Made by a program: the position numbers and the translations under genes
Assembly (NCBI RefSeq): GCF_000423625.1
Contig: NZ_AUII01000037.1
Span: forward strand, 1 to 33,425
Direction: 5' to 3'
Source: Pseudonocardia asaccharolytica DSM 44247 = NBRC 16224
GTDB taxonomy: Bacteria > Actinomycetota > Actinomycetes > Mycobacteriales > Pseudonocardiaceae
Length of the DNA stretch: 33,425 nt
The notes under the pieces: model-generated
What the model was told of the DNA's origin: nothing
Seen by the model: only the letters and a program-made list of their open reading frames with translations
Database searches by the model: none
Shown here: positions 15,677 to 24,008 of the stretch, piece after piece
How positions within the stretch are numbered: the stretch's first letter is position 1
Layout: each line of letters opens with the position of its first letter

Positions 15677-16675
15677 TCAGGCGGGCTGGAGTTCGGCGCG
15701 ACGGCGCACCGCGGCGGCGTTCGCGGCCACCCGCTCGGCCAGCGCCGCCTGACCCTCGGCCACCCGGCCGGGGTCGCCGGCCCACGCGGCCAGCGCCGGG
15801 TCGACGAGCGCACGACCGAACGAGAAGGTCAGCGGCCACGGCGTGCGAAGACCCTGCATCGACGCGAGGTTCGCGGTCGCCCGCTGCGGCGACTGCCCGC
15901 CGGACAGGAAAGCGACGCCGGCCAGCTCGTCGGGCAGCGCGCGCAGCACCTCCACCGTCGCCTCGGCGACCTGCTCGGCGCTCGACTGCTCGGAGTGCCC
16001 GGCGCCCTCGATGACCATGTTGGGCTTGAGCACGATCCCGGCGGGATCGACCGAGAACGCCGCGAGCTCGGCGAAGACCGCGGCGTGCACCGTTGCGGTG
16101 ACCTCGGCACAGCGGCTCAGCGAGTGGCCGCCGTCCATCAGCACCTCGGGCTCGACGATCGGCACGATGCCGGCCTCCTGGCAGGCCGCGGCATAGCGGG
16201 CCAGCGCGTGCGCGTTGGCCCTGATGCCGGCCTCGCTGGGCAACGTGTCGGTGATGGCGATGACGGCGCGCCACTTGGCGAACGCGGCCCCCAGCTCGGC
16301 GTAGTGGACCAACCGGTCGGGGAGCCCGTCCAGCCCCTCGGTGATCTTCTCACCGAGCAGCCCTGGACACGCCTTCGCGCCCGTGTCGACCTTGATGCCG
16401 GGCAGGATGCCGAGCGCGCGAACCGCCTCGGCGAACGGCCGGCCGTCGGCGAACTGCTGGTGCAGCGTCTCGTCGCAGAAAATGATCCCGGAGACGCCCT
16501 CGGCCAGATTCGGTGTGCTGGTCAGCAGCTCTCGGTAGGCCCGCCGGTTCTCCGCCGTCGGCTCGACGCCCGCTTTCTCCAGCCGCGACGACATCGTCCC
16601 GATGCTCTCGTCGGCGGCGAGGATGCCCTTGCCAGGCGCCACCATCTGCGCCGCGACCTTCCTGCACGTGCTCAT
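15677..16675 (-). CDS. fba: Class I fructose-bisphosphate aldolase
   Basis: A 332-aa Schiff-base aldolase joining glyceraldehyde 3-phosphate and dihydroxyacetone phosphate in the Calvin cycle and gluconeogenesis. Visible signatures: GKGILAADESIGTM at the N-terminus, IKVDTGAK, WRAVIAI, the VEPEVLMDG segment with catalytic Glu, IVLKPNMV with the Schiff-base Lys, and FLSGGQSP. This is the animal-like class I family. It is transcribed alone, divergent from rbcL and convergent with the two-component genes. Its promoter box matches that of rpe-tkt-cbbP. Confidence 0.93.
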   Translation of the reverse strand: MSTCRKVAAQMVAPGKGILAADESIGTMSSRLEKAGVEPTAENRRAYRELLTSTPNLAEGVSGIIFCDETLHQQFADGRPFAEAVRALGILPGIKVDTGAKACPGLLGEKITEGLDGLPDRLVHYAELGAAFAKWRAVIAITDTLPSEAGIRANAHALARYAAACQEAGIVPIVEPEVLMDGGHSLSRCAEVTATVHAAVFAELAAFSVDPAGIVLKPNMVIEGAGHSEQSSAEQVAEATVEVLRALPDELAGVAFLSGGQSPQRATANLASMQGLRTPWPLTFSFGRALVDPALAAWAGDPGRVAEGQAALAERVAANAAAVRRRAELQPA

Positions 16676-16705
16676 CGTCGATCTTCCTCCCGATTGCCCG
16701 GACCG

Positions 16706-16720
16706 CGACGCTAGGAGCGG
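16706..16720 (-). promoter_or_regulatory. Promoter -10 box of fba
   Basis: On the minus strand the box reads CCGCTCCTAGCGTCG. It holds the TAnnnT element TAGCGT, 31 bp upstream of the fba ATG. It is nearly identical to the rpe box (13588-13602). A C5 run on the plus strand (16737-16741) gives a G-rich element about 23 bp upstream, as in rpe. Confidence 0.5.
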
Positions 16721-16771
16721 GGTCCCGCGCGCACCTCCCCCGGGCGGAGGACGGTGATGGGGACCAGCCCG

Positions 16772-16807
16772 AAAATTAAGTGTTTACTTAACTATTGGAG
16801 CTTAATT
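16772..16807 (+). promoter_or_regulatory. AT-rich inverted-repeat island upstream of rbcL
   Basis: Within very GC-rich DNA this short AT-rich stretch contains TTAAGT-GTTT-ACTTAA (16776-16791), a perfect inverted repeat. A wider pair, AATTAAG and CTTAATT (16801-16807), flanks it. It is the likely RuBisCO operon promoter/operator. The spacing does not exactly match the T-N11-A pattern of LysR-type sites, so the binding protein is unknown. Confidence 0.45.
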
Positions 16808-16847
16808 CTTGATGGACAGCCTGATTATTGCTCGCCAGGATGGCACC

Positions 16848-18278
16848 ATGAGCGACCGATGGAGCGCTGGGGTCATGCCCTACGCCGAGATGGGTTACTG
16901 GCAGCCGGACTACGTGCCCAAGGACACCGATCTGCTGTGCGCGTTCCGGATCACCCCGCAGGACGGGGTGCCCCCGGAGGAGGCCGGTGCCGCCGTGGCC
17001 GGGGAGTCGAGCACCGCCACCTGGACGGTGGTCTGGACCGACCGGCTCACCGCGCACGACCACTACCAGGCCAAGTGCTACAAGGTGGAAGCCGTGCCGG
17101 GCACGCCGGGACAGTGGATCGCCTGGATCGCCTACGAGCTCGACCTGTTCGAGGAGGGCTCGATCGCCAACCTCACGAGCTCGATCATCGGCAACGTGTT
17201 CGGGTTCAAGCCGCTCAAGGCGCTGCGGCTGGAGGACATGCGGATCCCGACCCAGTACGTGAAGACGTTCCAGGGCCCGCCGCACGGCATCGTCATGGAG
17301 CGGGAGTACCTCAACAAGTACGGCCGCCCGCTGCTGGGCGCCACCACCAAGCCCAAGCTGGGGCTGTCCGCGCGCAACTACGGCCGGGTGGTCTACGAGG
17401 CGCTGCGCGGTGGGCTGGACTTCACCAAGGACGACGAGAACATCAACAGCCAGCCGTTCATGCGCTGGCGTGACCGGTTCCTGTTCTGCATGGAGGGCGT
17501 CAACCGGGCGCAGGCCGAGACCGGCGAGGTCAAGGGCCACTACCTGAACATCACCGCGGGCACGATGGAGCAGATGTACGAGCGCGCGGAGTTCGCCAAG
17601 GAGCTCGGCAGCGTCGTCATCATGATCGACTTGACGATCGGCTACACCGCGATCCAGTCGATCGCCGAATGGGCCCGCCGCAACAGCGTCCTGCTGCACC
17701 TGCACCGCGCCGGACACGGCACCTACACCCGGCAGAAGACGCACGGCATCAGCTTCCGGGTGATCTCGAAGTGGATGCGTCTCGCCGGCGTCGACCACAT
17801 CCACGCGGGGACGGTCGTCGGCAAGCTCGAGGGTGACCCCAACTCGGTCCAGGGCTTCTACGACACGCTGCGCCTCGACAGCGTCCCGGCCGACCCGGTC
17901 AAGGGCCTGTACTTCGACCAGGAGTGGGTCTCGATGCCCGGCGTCATGCCGGTCGCCTCGGGCGGTATCCACGCCGGCCAGATGCACCAGCTGATCCACT
18001 ACCTCGGCGAGGACGTCGTCCTGCAGTTCGGCGGGGGGACCATCGGCCACCCGATGGGCATCGCCGCGGGCGCCGAGGCCAACCGGGTCGCGCTGGAGGC
18101 AATGATCAAGGCGCGCAACGAGGGCCGCGACTACCTCAAGGAGGGCGAGGACATCCTCAAGAAGGCCGCGCAGCGCAACCGACCGCTGGACATGGCGCTC
18201 GCCACCTGGGGCGACATCACGTTCAACTACGAGTCCACCGACACCCCGGACGTCGTCGCGACGCCGACGACCGCCTGA
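16848..18278 (+). CDS. rbcL: RuBisCO large subunit, form I red-type
   Basis: A 476-aa catalytic subunit fixing CO2 onto ribulose 1,5-bisphosphate. The active-site segments are intact: TTKPKLGLS (catalytic Lys), GGLDFTKDDENINSQPF (carbamylated Lys), HLHRAGHGTYTRQKTHG, and GGGTIGHPMGIAAGA. The sequence resembles red-type form I enzymes, and in actinobacteria this branch is called form IE. The C-terminal tail (FNYESTDTPDVVATPTTA) is the handle that CbbX pulls in red-type enzymes. The ATG at 16848 has AGGA 7 bp upstream; an in-frame ATG at 16812 or TTG at 16809 would add 12-13 residues and cannot be excluded. Confidence 0.95.
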   Translation: MSDRWSAGVMPYAEMGYWQPDYVPKDTDLLCAFRITPQDGVPPEEAGAAVAGESSTATWTVVWTDRLTAHDHYQAKCYKVEAVPGTPGQWIAWIAYELDLFEEGSIANLTSSIIGNVFGFKPLKALRLEDMRIPTQYVKTFQGPPHGIVMEREYLNKYGRPLLGATTKPKLGLSARNYGRVVYEALRGGLDFTKDDENINSQPFMRWRDRFLFCMEGVNRAQAETGEVKGHYLNITAGTMEQMYERAEFAKELGSVVIMIDLTIGYTAIQSIAEWARRNSVLLHLHRAGHGTYTRQKTHGISFRVISKWMRLAGVDHIHAGTVVGKLEGDPNSVQGFYDTLRLDSVPADPVKGLYFDQEWVSMPGVMPVASGGIHAGQMHQLIHYLGEDVVLQFGGGTIGHPMGIAAGAEANRVALEAMIKARNEGRDYLKEGEDILKKAAQRNRPLDMALATWGDITFNYESTDTPDVVATPTTA

Positions 18279-18289
18279 GGAGGCCGACG

Positions 18290-18715
18290 ATGCGCATCAC
18301 CCAGGGGACGTTCTCCTACCTGCCCGACCTCACCGACGAGGAGATCACCGCCCAGATCCAGTACGCACTGGGCAACGGCTGGCCGCTGTCGGTGGAGTTC
18401 ACCGACGACCCGCACCCGCGCAACACGTACTGGGAGATGTGGGGGCTGCCGATGTTCGACCTGGCCGACGCCGCCGGGGTGCTGATGGAGGTCAACGCCT
18501 GCCGCACCGCACACCCGGACAAGTACGTGAAGCTCAACGCCTACGACGCCCGGCTGGGCCGGCAGACCACCGCCCTGTCGTTCATCGTGCAGCGTCCGGC
18601 GCACGAGCCCGGCTTCCGGCTGGAGCGGCAGGAAACCAGCGACCGCCAGATCCGCTACACCACCCACTCGTATGCGACCGAGCGCCCCACGGGCGACCGG
18701 TACCGGCAGGGCTGA
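18290..18715 (+). CDS. rbcS: RuBisCO small subunit, red-type
   Basis: A 141-aa subunit of the L8S8 enzyme. It begins MRITQGTFSYLPDLTDEEI and contains YWEMWGLPMFD, as in red-type small subunits. The longer C-terminus (SDRQIRYTTHSYATERPTGDRY) matches the red-type beta-hairpin extension. It starts 11 bp after rbcL with GAGGAGG as ribosome site, and lies 3 bp before cbbX. Confidence 0.95.
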   Translation: MRITQGTFSYLPDLTDEEITAQIQYALGNGWPLSVEFTDDPHPRNTYWEMWGLPMFDLADAAGVLMEVNACRTAHPDKYVKLNAYDARLGRQTTALSFIVQRPAHEPGFRLERQETSDRQIRYTTHSYATERPTGDRYRQG

Positions 18716-18718
18716 CCG

Positions 18719-19780
18719 ATGGGCGTGCCGCAAGATGCCGCCCGCCCCTCCTTCGGGATGCACGCCACCGGATCCCGGAACGGCCGGGAGCCTGCCCAGG
18801 AGGAGCAGGCTCCTGAGCCGGAGTTGCTTCCCGCCGAGGCCGTGGTCGATCTGGCCGCGGCCCGGCGGGAGGCCGGCATCGACGAGGTGCTGGGATCGCT
18901 GGACGCCGAGCTCGTGGGGCTGGAGCCGGTGAAGACCCGGATCGCCGAGATCGCCGCGCTGCTGCTCATCGACCGGGTCCGGGCCCGCTTCGGTGTCACC
19001 GCGCAACAGCCGACGCTGCACATGTGCTTCACCGGCAATCCGGGCACCGGCAAGACCACGGTCGCCATGCGGATGGCCGAGCTGCTGCACCGGCTCGGCT
19101 ACCTCCGCCGCGGCCACCTCGTCAGCGTCACCCGCGACGACCTCGTCGGGCAGTACGTCGGGCACACCGCGCCCAAGACGAAGGAGGTCATCAAGCGGGC
19201 GATGGGCGGCGTGCTGTTCATTGACGAGGCGTACTACCTGTACAAGGTCGAGAACGAGCGCGACTACGGCGGCGAGGCCATCGAGATCCTCCTGCAGGTC
19301 ATGGAGAACAACCGCGACGACCTCGTGGTGATCTTGGCCGGCTACGCCGAGCGGATGGATGAGTTCTTCGCGGCCAACCCGGGCATGCAGAGCCGCATCG
19401 CCCACCACATCACGTTCCCCGACTACACCGTCGGAGAGCTCGCGCAGATCGGTGAGCTGATGACCGAGGCCCTGGGCTATCGGTTCTCCCCGGACGCGCA
19501 GGAGGTCTTTCGTCGCTATCTCGACAAGCGGGTCGGCCAGCCGTGGTTCGCCAACGCGCGCAGCGTCCGTAACGCCGTGGAACGTGCCCGTCTGCGGCAG
19601 GCGCGGCGGCTCCTCGAACAGCCCGATCCGCGCGTCGACCTGGCCGCGCTCACCACGATCGAGCCGGACGACCTGCTGGCCAGCCGGGTGTTCGGCGCCG
19701 CCTCTGACGGTCCGTCGCCGGGTTCAGGCGGCGTCGGCGCATCCATCAGGACCGGTCACGGTCGGCTCGGAGAGCGTTGA
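18719..19780 (+). CDS. cbbX: CbbX, AAA+ RuBisCO activase of red-type enzymes
   Basis: A 353-aa AAA+ ATPase that remodels inhibited red-type RuBisCO by pulling on the large-subunit C-terminus. Walker A is GNPGTGKTT (106-114) and Walker B is VLFIDEAYYL, with the pore-region segment VGQYVGHTAPKTKEV after it. The arginine-finger/sensor region FFAANPGMQSRIAHHITF follows. An extra low-complexity N-terminus of about 40 residues precedes the ATPase core. It is the third gene of rbcL-rbcS-cbbX, 3 bp after rbcS. Its presence confirms the red-type assignment. Confidence 0.95.
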   Translation: MGVPQDAARPSFGMHATGSRNGREPAQEEQAPEPELLPAEAVVDLAAARREAGIDEVLGSLDAELVGLEPVKTRIAEIAALLLIDRVRARFGVTAQQPTLHMCFTGNPGTGKTTVAMRMAELLHRLGYLRRGHLVSVTRDDLVGQYVGHTAPKTKEVIKRAMGGVLFIDEAYYLYKVENERDYGGEAIEILLQVMENNRDDLVVILAGYAERMDEFFAANPGMQSRIAHHITFPDYTVGELAQIGELMTEALGYRFSPDAQEVFRRYLDKRVGQPWFANARSVRNAVERARLRQARRLLEQPDPRVDLAALTTIEPDDLLASRVFGAASDGPSPGSGGVGASIRTGHGRLGER

Positions 19781-19997
19781 CCAGGTCTTCCACGCGGTCC
19801 AAGCCCAGTTCGTCGGCGGCGGCGAGCCTGTCGGCGGTGAAGTCCGCGGGTGGCACGGGGGCCTCACCGTCGAGCAGTCGTGTCCTCGGTAGTCGACCGC
19901 CACAGCAGGGTGAAGATACCTCCGCGGCGAGCCAGGCCAGTTCGTCCTTCAGGACGAGCTGGCCGATACGATTCTCGGGGATCTCCGGAATGCTCAA
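19746..19997 (-). CDS. Possible 83-aa hypothetical protein, convergent with cbbX
   Basis: A frame from TTG at 19997 with mostly G/C third positions (GELGLDRVEDLVNAL-like helical end). It overlaps the last 35 bp of cbbX. I do not recognise it, there is no clear ribosome site, and it could be a gene remnant or chance. Confidence 0.25.
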   Translation of the reverse strand: MSIPEIPENRIGQLVLKDELAWLAAEVSSPCCGGRLPRTRLLDGEAPVPPADFTADRLAAADELGLDRVEDLVNALRADRDRS

Positions 19998-20491
19998 CTC
20001 CTTGTGGTAGCGCGCTCAGAGCTTGACCCTTTCGTCGATTCCGCTGTACAGATGACACGGCAGATTGAGCATCAGACAACTCTTGCCTTCGATAACCAAT
20101 TGTCAGAACGCACAAGACCCTCGGTGATGCCCTCCGGCCTGACGGCCGGATTGGCTGGATCAGGTCGGTCAGGCGTAGCTGTCGTTCCGCGAAGAGCGGC
20201 CGGACCGAGATCACCCACACTCGAAATGCCCGCGCATGGCAGGATAGCTGGCTCCCGGACGTCCTCGTTCTGTTTCAGCCGTTCGACGGCGCCGTGGAAA
20301 GGCGAGCACTGCCAACCAGGTGTCGGCAGGTGCACCGGTCCGCTGAGGTCCCCGGCGACGGGTGAACCTGGGTCCTGGCGATGACCGCCCCGTCGACGAG
20401 GTCCCGACCCCGGGTGTCCCGTGCCGGCGGCTGGACGTCCGCCGACGCATATGCTCTCCTCCCCCGGGCAGCGCAGCACGGAGGTGATCCG
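19998..20491. other. 494-bp stretch without a recognised gene
   Basis: The interval between cbbX and the hybrid kinase has locally lower GC (about 20020-20120) and no frame with convincing coding character. It contains a hairpin TCCGGCC-TGAC-GGCCGGA (20133-20150) that may end a transcript, and it must hold the kinase promoter. The last bases carry a near-perfect ribosome site GGAGGTGAT (20480-20488). Confidence 0.5.
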
Positions 20492-22447
20492 GTGACGGAG
20501 TTCGACGTGATCCCGGCACATCCTGGCACGGCAGAAAACCGCCGGTCGGCAGGCTTCTGGTCCGCTCCCTGCGCCCTCGTGGTCGTCTCGATCGACACCG
20601 CACGGCGAGGCTGGATCACCGAAGTGAACGCGGCCTTCTGCGAGTTCCTCGACGCGCCGGCCGCGCGGCTGGTCGGCCAGCCGTTCGACGAGGTCGTCGA
20701 GCTCCCCCCGGGGCATGCCGAGATGCTCGCTGCGGTGGCGTCATCCGGAAAGCCGCGCACCGTGGCGGCAGCGCGTTGTACGCGCTCCGACGGCCGGCAG
20801 GTCCGGGCCGAACTGCGGGCCGACGTCGTCCCGGGAAGCGACGGCGTACCCCACGATGTGGTCATCGCCTTCGAGGCCCGCACGGACCGGGTGATAGCGG
20901 GCAACGGCCCGTTACCCAACTCGATCCGCGTTCTCCAGGACATCGTGGAGAAGTCCCCCGCCCTCATTTACGTCAAGGATCTGGATGGCCGCTTCGTATA
21001 CATCAACGATTATTTCGGATCGCGCTTCGACGTCTGGCTCGACGAAGTGGTCGGCGAGACCGACTACTACGTGTTTCCCTCCGACATCGCCCACGCGTTC
21101 AGCGCGAACGACAAACTCGTGCGCGAGACCCGACGCGCGCACGAGTTCGAGGAGCCGGCGCCGGGACCGCACGGCGCGTACCGGACGGTCAAGTTTCCGC
21201 TGTTCGACGAATCCGGACAGCTCGTCGCCGTCGCCGGTATCTCCACCGAGATCACCGACCTGAAGCGGGCAGAGGCCGCGGCCCGCGACGCCCGCGACGA
21301 GGCGGAACGGGCCAGCCGGGCCAAGAGCGAACTGCTGTCGCGGATGAGCCACGAGCTGCGCACGCCGCTCAACTCGATTCTCGGGTTCGGCCAGCTGCTG
21401 CAGCTTCAGCCGCTGGGCGACGAGGCCCGGGAATCGGTGGACCGGGTGATCAGCGCGGCCAACCACCTGCTCGCACTGATCACCGATGTCCTCGAACAGT
21501 CCCGGATCGAGGCCGGCCACCTGCTCCTCTCACCGGAACCGGTTCATGCCGTGGCCCCGCTGATGGAGGCGATCGAGCTGCTGCGGCCGCTCGCCGGACA
21601 GTGCGGCGTCGAGTTGTCGTGCGACCTGCACGGCGGGCTCTACGAGTTCGTGATCGCCGACTACCAGCGACTCAAGCAGATCCTGCTCAACGTCCTGGGC
21701 AACGGGATCAAGTACAACCGGAAGGACGGGACGGTTCGTGTGTCGTTCCAGCGGGCCGGTGACGGCTTGCTGCGCTATCTGATCGCCGACACCGGCCCAG
21801 GACTCGACGAAGCGGACCTCGACCAGCTCTTCCTCCCCTTCGAACGGCTGGCGGCCGCGGGCTCGGGCACCGAGGGGACCGGCCTCGGTCTGGCCCTGTC
21901 GAAAAGCCTCGCCGAGGCGATGGGCGGGCGGATCGGGGTGCTCCGCGGTACCGACGGCCCCGGCTGCACCTTCTACCTCGACCTGCCCGCGACCGATGCC
22001 CCACAGGATGCCCACACCATCGTGTTCGGCGGGTGTGGTGCTCCGACGTTCACCGTACCGTCCTTCGCGCCGACCGGGATTCTCTACATCGAGAACGACG
22101 ACGCGAACGTGGAGCTGGTCCGGCGCGCCTTCGCGCTGTGCTCGAATGTCACGATGCGGATCGCGCGGACGGGTGCCGCGGGTCTGCGTGACGCGGCACG
22201 GGAACGCCCCGACGTGATCCTGCTCGACCTGCACCTGCCCGACACGACGGGCGAGGCCGTCCTCGCCGCGTTACGGGACAACCCGCAGACCCGCAACGTC
22301 CCGGTGGCCATCCTCTCGGCGGACGCGACCAGCACGCAGATCGACCGGCTGACTGCGATGGGGGCCGCCGACTACATCACCAAACCGGTCGACGTGGCCG
22401 ATCTCGTGCGGCGGGTGCACATGCTTCGGGGTTCCACGGATGGCTGA
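20492..22447 (+). CDS. PAS-PAS hybrid sensor histidine kinase with C-terminal receiver
   Basis: A 651-aa cytoplasmic protein with no membrane segments. In order it has: PAS-like domain (about 20-125); second PAS domain (about 145-265; ALIYVKDLDGRFVYIND, typical PAS); HisKA (about 278-345; MSHELRTPLNSILGF with acceptor His); HATPase (about 385-500; N-box LLNVLGNGIKYN, DTGPGL, GTGLGLAL); receiver (about 526-645; ILLDLHLPD acceptor, final Lys in ITKPVD). The PAS ligand is unknown. The GTG at 20492 is set by a strong GGAGGTGAT site 7 bp upstream; a longer frame from 20381 is less likely. Its output partner may be the orphan regulator at 24009. Confidence 0.9.
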   Translation: MTEFDVIPAHPGTAENRRSAGFWSAPCALVVVSIDTARRGWITEVNAAFCEFLDAPAARLVGQPFDEVVELPPGHAEMLAAVASSGKPRTVAAARCTRSDGRQVRAELRADVVPGSDGVPHDVVIAFEARTDRVIAGNGPLPNSIRVLQDIVEKSPALIYVKDLDGRFVYINDYFGSRFDVWLDEVVGETDYYVFPSDIAHAFSANDKLVRETRRAHEFEEPAPGPHGAYRTVKFPLFDESGQLVAVAGISTEITDLKRAEAAARDARDEAERASRAKSELLSRMSHELRTPLNSILGFGQLLQLQPLGDEARESVDRVISAANHLLALITDVLEQSRIEAGHLLLSPEPVHAVAPLMEAIELLRPLAGQCGVELSCDLHGGLYEFVIADYQRLKQILLNVLGNGIKYNRKDGTVRVSFQRAGDGLLRYLIADTGPGLDEADLDQLFLPFERLAAAGSGTEGTGLGLALSKSLAEAMGGRIGVLRGTDGPGCTFYLDLPATDAPQDAHTIVFGGCGAPTFTVPSFAPTGILYIENDDANVELVRRAFALCSNVTMRIARTGAAGLRDAARERPDVILLDLHLPDTTGEAVLAALRDNPQTRNVPVAILSADATSTQIDRLTAMGAADYITKPVDVADLVRRVHMLRGSTDG

Positions 22448-22450
22448 GGC

Positions 22451-22470
22451 TCCCGGGCCTTGACCCGGGA
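22451..22470. terminator. Hairpin between convergent hybrid kinase and MetE-like gene
   Basis: TCCCGGG (22451-22457), a 6-base loop, and CCCGGGA (22464-22470) lie between the two convergent stop codons. This is a short bidirectional terminator candidate without a T-run. Confidence 0.55.
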
Positions 22471-22477
22471 CCCGGAG

Positions 22478-23641
22478 TCATGCCCTGGCCAGTCGCCGTG
22501 TGGCGATCTCGGCACCGCGGGCGAGGCTCTCGAGCTTGCGCCACGCCGCCTGCGGGTGCACCGTGCCGAGCCCGACGAAGGTGCCGAACCCGCAGTCCGT
22601 GCCAGGGATGACCTTCTCCTTGCCCACCAACCGGACATATCGGACGATGCGCTCGGCGACGAGTTCGGGGTGTTCGACCACATGGGTCTTGGTATCGATC
22701 ACTCCAGGCATAATGACCTTGTCGTTGGGGACCGCGACCTCCTCGAAGAGTTGCCACTCGTGCATGTGCGCCGGGTTCGCGGCCTCGAAACCGATCGCCA
22801 TCGCGTTGATGCCGAATGCCGGCTCGAGGACATCGCGCAGTGGCAGGTCCTTCACGTGCAGGCCCATGTAGTTCGCCCAGCACAGGTGGACTCGGACCTT
22901 CTCGGCCGGGATGCCTTCCAGCGCACGATTCATGGCGGCGACGCTGAGCTCCTGGAACCCGCGCAGACCCAGCCGGTCGATCTCCGGCCGCATCCAGGTG
23001 AAGAAGTCGGCCCCGAACGCCAGGTCGGGTGCGTCGATCTGGAGCAGGAAACCGGCGTCGACGATCGCGCGGTACTCGACGGCCATCGCTTCCGCAAGTG
23101 CCCAGACGTAGTCCTCATAAGTGGAGTAGTGCCGGTTGGTGAAACACATTGCGATCAGGCCCGGTGCGACCGCTGGCAAGAAGGCCTCGGCCGGCTGATG
23201 GGGAGACTTCTCGATCGCCGCCCGCAGTCCGGTGATGTCGGCCTGAACGAGATCGTGGCCGGTATAGGAGACCTCCTCGACGCAGACCGGCAGTTTGAAG
23301 TTCGTGTCCCGGTAGGTGAAGTCGATCAGCTCCGGGGTGTCGAGCATGTCGCTGAAGTAGAACGCACTGTCCGCTGGGGTCCGGCCCCCGAACCCGCCGA
23401 GCCGCCAGCTGACGTAGTCGATGTAGTCGCCCTTCGACATCTCTCCGTCGGAGACGACGCTGACTCCGATCTCGGCCTGGCGACTCACCACCGCCACGGT
23501 CGCGGCCTCGATCTCGTGGCGGAAGGCCTGCTCGTCGAACTTCTCGTCGGCCTGCCGTCTCTTGTGGATCTCAGCAAGCCGGTCGGGCCGAGGAAGACTT
23601 CCTGTGTGGGTGGTCAGGATGGCGTCAGAACTGGTCTTCAC
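22478..23641 (-). CDS. MetE C-terminal-like zinc methyl/alkyl transferase (EaCoMT-like family)
   Basis: A 387-aa enzyme of the cobalamin-independent methionine synthase superfamily. It corresponds only to the catalytic barrel of MetE (full MetE is about 750 aa). The zinc-thiolate motif is complete: H252-x-C254 (VHLCWAN) and C350 (GTDCGFGTF). The stretch FEAANPAHMHEW..VIPGTDCGFGTF is typical of the short branch that includes epoxyalkane:coenzyme M transferase. The enzyme probably activates a thiol for alkyl transfer, but the thiol and donor are unknown. GTG at 23641 is preceded by AAGGAG with 6-bp spacing. It is divergent from the orphan response regulator. Confidence 0.82.
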   Translation of the reverse strand: MKTSSDAILTTHTGSLPRPDRLAEIHKRRQADEKFDEQAFRHEIEAATVAVVSRQAEIGVSVVSDGEMSKGDYIDYVSWRLGGFGGRTPADSAFYFSDMLDTPELIDFTYRDTNFKLPVCVEEVSYTGHDLVQADITGLRAAIEKSPHQPAEAFLPAVAPGLIAMCFTNRHYSTYEDYVWALAEAMAVEYRAIVDAGFLLQIDAPDLAFGADFFTWMRPEIDRLGLRGFQELSVAAMNRALEGIPAEKVRVHLCWANYMGLHVKDLPLRDVLEPAFGINAMAIGFEAANPAHMHEWQLFEEVAVPNDKVIMPGVIDTKTHVVEHPELVAERIVRYVRLVGKEKVIPGTDCGFGTFVGLGTVHPQAAWRKLESLARGAEIATRRLARA

Positions 23642-24008
23642 CTGCTGCTCCTTGAGAGAGTAGGACCGATGACGGGGAGAGGCGACGGGGCCGGAGCCGA
23701 TGCGGGTCAACGTGTCCGGTGGCGATAGGGTGGATCTTCCGACGGTTCGTGAATGCGGGCGGCGAGGCCGCGAGGACGGGTGCGGGCGAGTTGCGCAACG
23801 TGGTCCTGCGCATCTCGTGACGGACCCGCGAACCGAGTTACCTGACATTACGGCTGGTCGGCCGGTTCGGCCATCCGCCGGTCGGAGATCTTGGGGATGA
23901 ATCGAAAACCCATCGTTCGACGGGATTCGGCCTGCGTCGATACAGCCGACCGACCGGTGCATGCGCTCGTGCCCGACGCCGACACGGAAACGGAACGGGA
24001 GCCGGCGG
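23642..24008. other. Divergent promoter region, MetE-like gene / response regulator
   Basis: A 367-bp gap with no convincing gene. It holds a palindrome GTTGCGCAAC (23788-23797 approx.) and repeated GGTCGGCC/GGTCGG motifs near 23860-23885. I see no SAM, cobalamin or other riboswitch structure. The promoters of both divergent genes must be here. Confidence 0.4.

Noticed and set aside
16809..16847. Upstream start codons (TTG 16809, ATG 16812) for rbcL.
   Set aside because: The ATG at 16848 has a better-spaced AGGA and gives the usual N-terminus, though the longer form remains possible.
20004..20384. A 126-codon open frame between cbbX and the hybrid kinase.
   Set aside because: Mixed third-position composition, no ribosome site and no recognisable domain.
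20381..20491. N-terminal extension of the hybrid kinase.
   Set aside because: The GTG at 20492 has a near-perfect GGAGGTGAT ribosome site; the extension shows no domain.
22478..23641. Full cobalamin-independent methionine synthase (MetE).
   Set aside because: At 387 aa it covers only the catalytic barrel and lacks the N-terminal half of MetE.
23642..24008. Riboswitch upstream of the MetE-like gene.
   Set aside because: No recognisable SAM, SAH or cobalamin riboswitch core is visible by eye.
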